DNA of 6,742 bases, taken from NCBI GenBank assembly GCA_910579115.1, contig CAJTSO010000050.1, positions 1-6,742 on the forward strand, written 5' to 3'. Position 1 is the stretch's first letter; every line of letters begins with the position of its first letter. Made by a program: the position numbers and the translations under genes. Below are positions 5,660 through 6,742 of the stretch, one piece after another. The notes under the pieces were generated by a model. The model searched no databases, was not told the origin of the DNA, and saw only the letters and a program-made list of their open reading frames with translations. This stretch comes from an uncultured Selenomonadaceae bacterium. Its GTDB lineage: Bacteria > Bacillota > Negativicutes > Selenomonadales > Selenomonadaceae.

Positions 5660-6414
5660 TGGATATTGCAGCGATGTTCAGTAAGATGTTGACAAAAAAC
5701 GGGCTCATCTTCGCTTTTGTGCTTATCGGTTTAACGAACCTCGTCGCTTATAAACTGGCCGGATTGACGAAAGGCCGCATTCATGGTTCGGCTGTCGCGA
5801 TTTTCTTTGGCCTTGTCCTCGCTTACCTTGGCGGCGGGTCTAAAGGGATTGCATCGATTCCCATGTTTGCCGGTATCGGCATGATGGGCGGGGCAATGTT
5901 CCGTGACTTTGCAATCGTTTCTACGGCATTTGGCGCGGACCTGCGCGAGATTAAAAAGGTGGGTGCGGTCGGGGTTATTTCCCTTGCTTTGGGCCTGGTG
6001 ACTTCGTGGATCGCTGGTGTGGCAATCGCTTATGCGTTCGGCTATCGTGATGCTGTCAGCCTGAATACAATCGGCGCCGGCGTTGCAACCTTCGTCGTAG
6101 GCCCTGTTACGGGAGCGGCGCTTGGCGCTTCCTCGGAGGTCATCGCTATCAGCATCGCGGCTGGTGTCGTCAAGAGCGTGCTCGTTATGATCTGCACGCC
6201 GTTTGTGGCCAAAGCCGTCGGCTTGGATAATCCGCAGGCCGCTATGGTTTTTGGCGGGCTCATGGGCACCACCAGCGGCACTGCCGCTGGCATGGCCGCA
6301 GTCAATCCGAAGCTGGTTCCTTACGCCGCGATGACTGCGACATTCTATACAGGTTCGGGCTGCCTGACCTTCCCTTCGGTTTTCTATTTCCTGACGCAGG
6401 CTATTTTTGGATAA
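5659..6414 (+). CDS. madM: Malonate/Na+ symporter, large subunit MadM
   Basis: This 251-residue, strongly hydrophobic protein is the larger partner of MadL in the cytoplasmic membrane. Together they take up malonate with Na+, using part of the gradient that MadB makes. Hydrophobic segments lie near residues 14-35, 42-58, 63-80, 97-123, 130-152, 156-180, 194-212 and 220-248, so roughly eight or more helices. Glycine-, alanine- and serine-rich stretches such as GLMGTTSGTAAGMAAVNP (about 199-216) and GPVTGAALGASSEV (about 148-161) would suit helix packing or substrate binding, but I do not know the binding residues. Start and stop of the gene pair overlap as TAATG, and madM has only a weak ribosome site of its own, so it probably depends on translation of madL. 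It is the last gene before the terminator. Confidence 0.92.
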   Translation: MDIAAMFSKMLTKNGLIFAFVLIGLTNLVAYKLAGLTKGRIHGSAVAIFFGLVLAYLGGGSKGIASIPMFAGIGMMGGAMFRDFAIVSTAFGADLREIKKVGAVGVISLALGLVTSWIAGVAIAYAFGYRDAVSLNTIGAGVATFVVGPVTGAALGASSEVIAISIAAGVVKSVLVMICTPFVAKAVGLDNPQAAMVFGGLMGTTSGTAAGMAAVNPKLVPYAAMTATFYTGSGCLTFPSVFYFLTQAIFG

Positions 6415-6449
6415 GCAGTCTCAGGTATCGCTTTTTTCCTGTTAAAGTA

Positions 6450-6477
6450 AAAGCCCAGCTTTCTTTTGCTGGGCTTT
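6450..6477 (+). terminator. Hairpin terminator of the mad operon
   Basis: AAAGCCCAGC (6450-6459) and GCTGGGCTTT (6468-6477) form a perfect ten-base-pair stem with an eight-base T-rich loop. Three more pairs (AGT at 6446-6448 with ACT at 6478-6480) can add on past a single bulged A. It lies 35 bases after the madM stop. On the + strand the T run is short and mostly inside the stem; on the opposite strand GGGCTTTTACTTT follows the stem, so it may work in both directions. Confidence 0.75.
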
Positions 6478-6489
6478 ACTCATGTAGAT

Positions 6490-6528
6490 ATGGGGCGCGT
6501 GTATGTTTTCTGCCGTATGCTGCCCCAT
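6490..6528 (+). other. Second inverted repeat in the madM-permease intergenic region
   Basis: ATGGGGC (6490-6496) pairs with GCCCCAT (6522-6528) around a 25-base interior. No T run follows, so it is not a standard terminator. It could extend the structured 3' end after the terminator at 6450-6477 or lie upstream of the next gene's promoter. Its significance is uncertain. Confidence 0.35.
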
Positions 6529-6602
6529 CGTACTGTTGTTCGTCATTTCTTTTCCGGCGGTGCGTAATAAGCGATTTCCAATTTTTATGGTAATTCCTGA
6601 AG

Positions 6603-6625
6603 TATATTCTATGCGGCGAACATAG
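6603..6625 (+). promoter_or_regulatory. Possible -10 element and small dyad upstream of the permease gene
   Basis: TATATT (6603-6608) resembles a -10 hexamer, but no good -35 is found at 16-18 bases. Directly after it, CTATG (6609-6613) and CATAG (6621-6625) form a dyad with seven bases between, fitting the loose T-N11-A pattern of LysR-type sites. Since a terminator precedes it, the permease gene probably has its own promoter in this region, but the exact site is only a guess. Confidence 0.25.
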
Positions 6626-6626
6626 C

Positions 6627-6633
6627 AGAGAGG
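6627..6633 (+). promoter_or_regulatory. Ribosome binding site that sets the GTG start of the permease gene
   Basis: AGAGAGG lies ten bases before the GTG at 6644. An in-frame TGA at 6635-6637 rules out any earlier start in this frame, and there is no ATG between the two. Confidence 0.6.
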
Positions 6634-6643
6634 ATGATTTCTT

Positions 6644-6742
6644 GTGCTCGGATACGTTCTGCAGGCCTTACAGGGAATTTTTACGATCATTATCGTCGTT
6701 GGCGCGGGTTTTATTCTCAATCGGCGGGGCTGGTTCCACGCC
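6644..6742 (+). CDS. AEC-family permease, N-terminal fragment (possible malonate permease MdcF-like)
   Basis: Thirty-three codons are visible before the window ends, starting with GTG. The peptide has one hydrophobic helix (LQGIFTIIIVVGAGFILN, about residues 9-26) followed by RRGWFHA. A first helix with a glycine near its end and then an (R/K)RGW-type motif is characteristic of the auxin efflux carrier (AEC) family, which includes the malonate permease MdcF of biotin-independent malonate decarboxylase clusters. Family members are about 300-320 residues, so roughly 90 per cent is missing. The gene lies 229 bases after madM, beyond the terminator, so it is probably a separate transcription unit. 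A malonate or other organic acid substrate is suggested only by the neighbourhood. With so little sequence, another small membrane protein cannot be excluded. Confidence 0.6.
   Translation, partial: MLGYVLQALQGIFTIIIVVGAGFILNRRGWFHA

Noticed and set aside
6442..6720. Reverse-strand frame of 92 codons after madM
   Set aside because: It runs through the terminator hairpin and the permease start, and shows no recognisable family.

Overview
The window holds most of an operon for biotin-dependent, Na+-coupled malonate fermentation, the Mad system best known from Malonomonas rubra. All genes are on the + strand. In order they are: the 3' end of madA (malonate/acetyl-ACP transferase subunit), madE (acyl carrier protein), madC and madD (carboxyltransferase subunits), a madH-like adenylate-forming gene (probable acetate:ACP ligase), madK (prosthetic-group transferase), two near-identical tandem copies of madF (small biotin carrier), and madL and madM (malonate/Na+ symporter). 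A strong hairpin terminator follows madM. After a 160-base leader, the first 33 codons of an AEC-family permease run off the right edge. Assignments rest on motif recognition and on the close match to the gene order I recall for M. rubra (A-E-C-D-H-K-F-L-M).

How the parts work together (known for the family, inferred here): MadLM imports malonate with Na+. MadA exchanges malonate for acetate on the ACP thioester of MadE. MadC/MadD move the carboxyl group from malonyl-S-ACP to biotin on MadF, regenerating acetyl-S-ACP. A membrane carboxybiotin decarboxylase, MadB, then releases CO2 and exports Na+. MadK installs the dephospho-CoA-type prosthetic group on MadE, and the MadH-like ligase acetylates the carrier thiol to start or rescue the cycle. 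MadB and the enzyme that makes the prosthetic-group precursor (MadG/MdcB type) are not in this window. In M. rubra both lie upstream of madA, so they are expected beyond the left edge.

Layout: 1-4552 is tightly packed, with gaps of 1 to 27 bases, one 22-base overlap and a strong AAGGAGG-type ribosome site before most genes. From 4553 on, the spacing loosens: 77 bases before the first madF, 44 between the copies and 173 before madL. The looser gaps contain possible RNA hairpins, which may set different expression levels for enzyme, biotin carrier and transporter.

The organism is probably a strictly anaerobic, malonate-decarboxylating bacterium. The strong Shine-Dalgarno sites and slightly GC-rich composition would suit a Negativicutes (Selenomonas/Sporomusa-like) host, but that is a low-confidence guess. 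The main novelty is the madF tandem duplication; the rest is a well-formed version of a known system.
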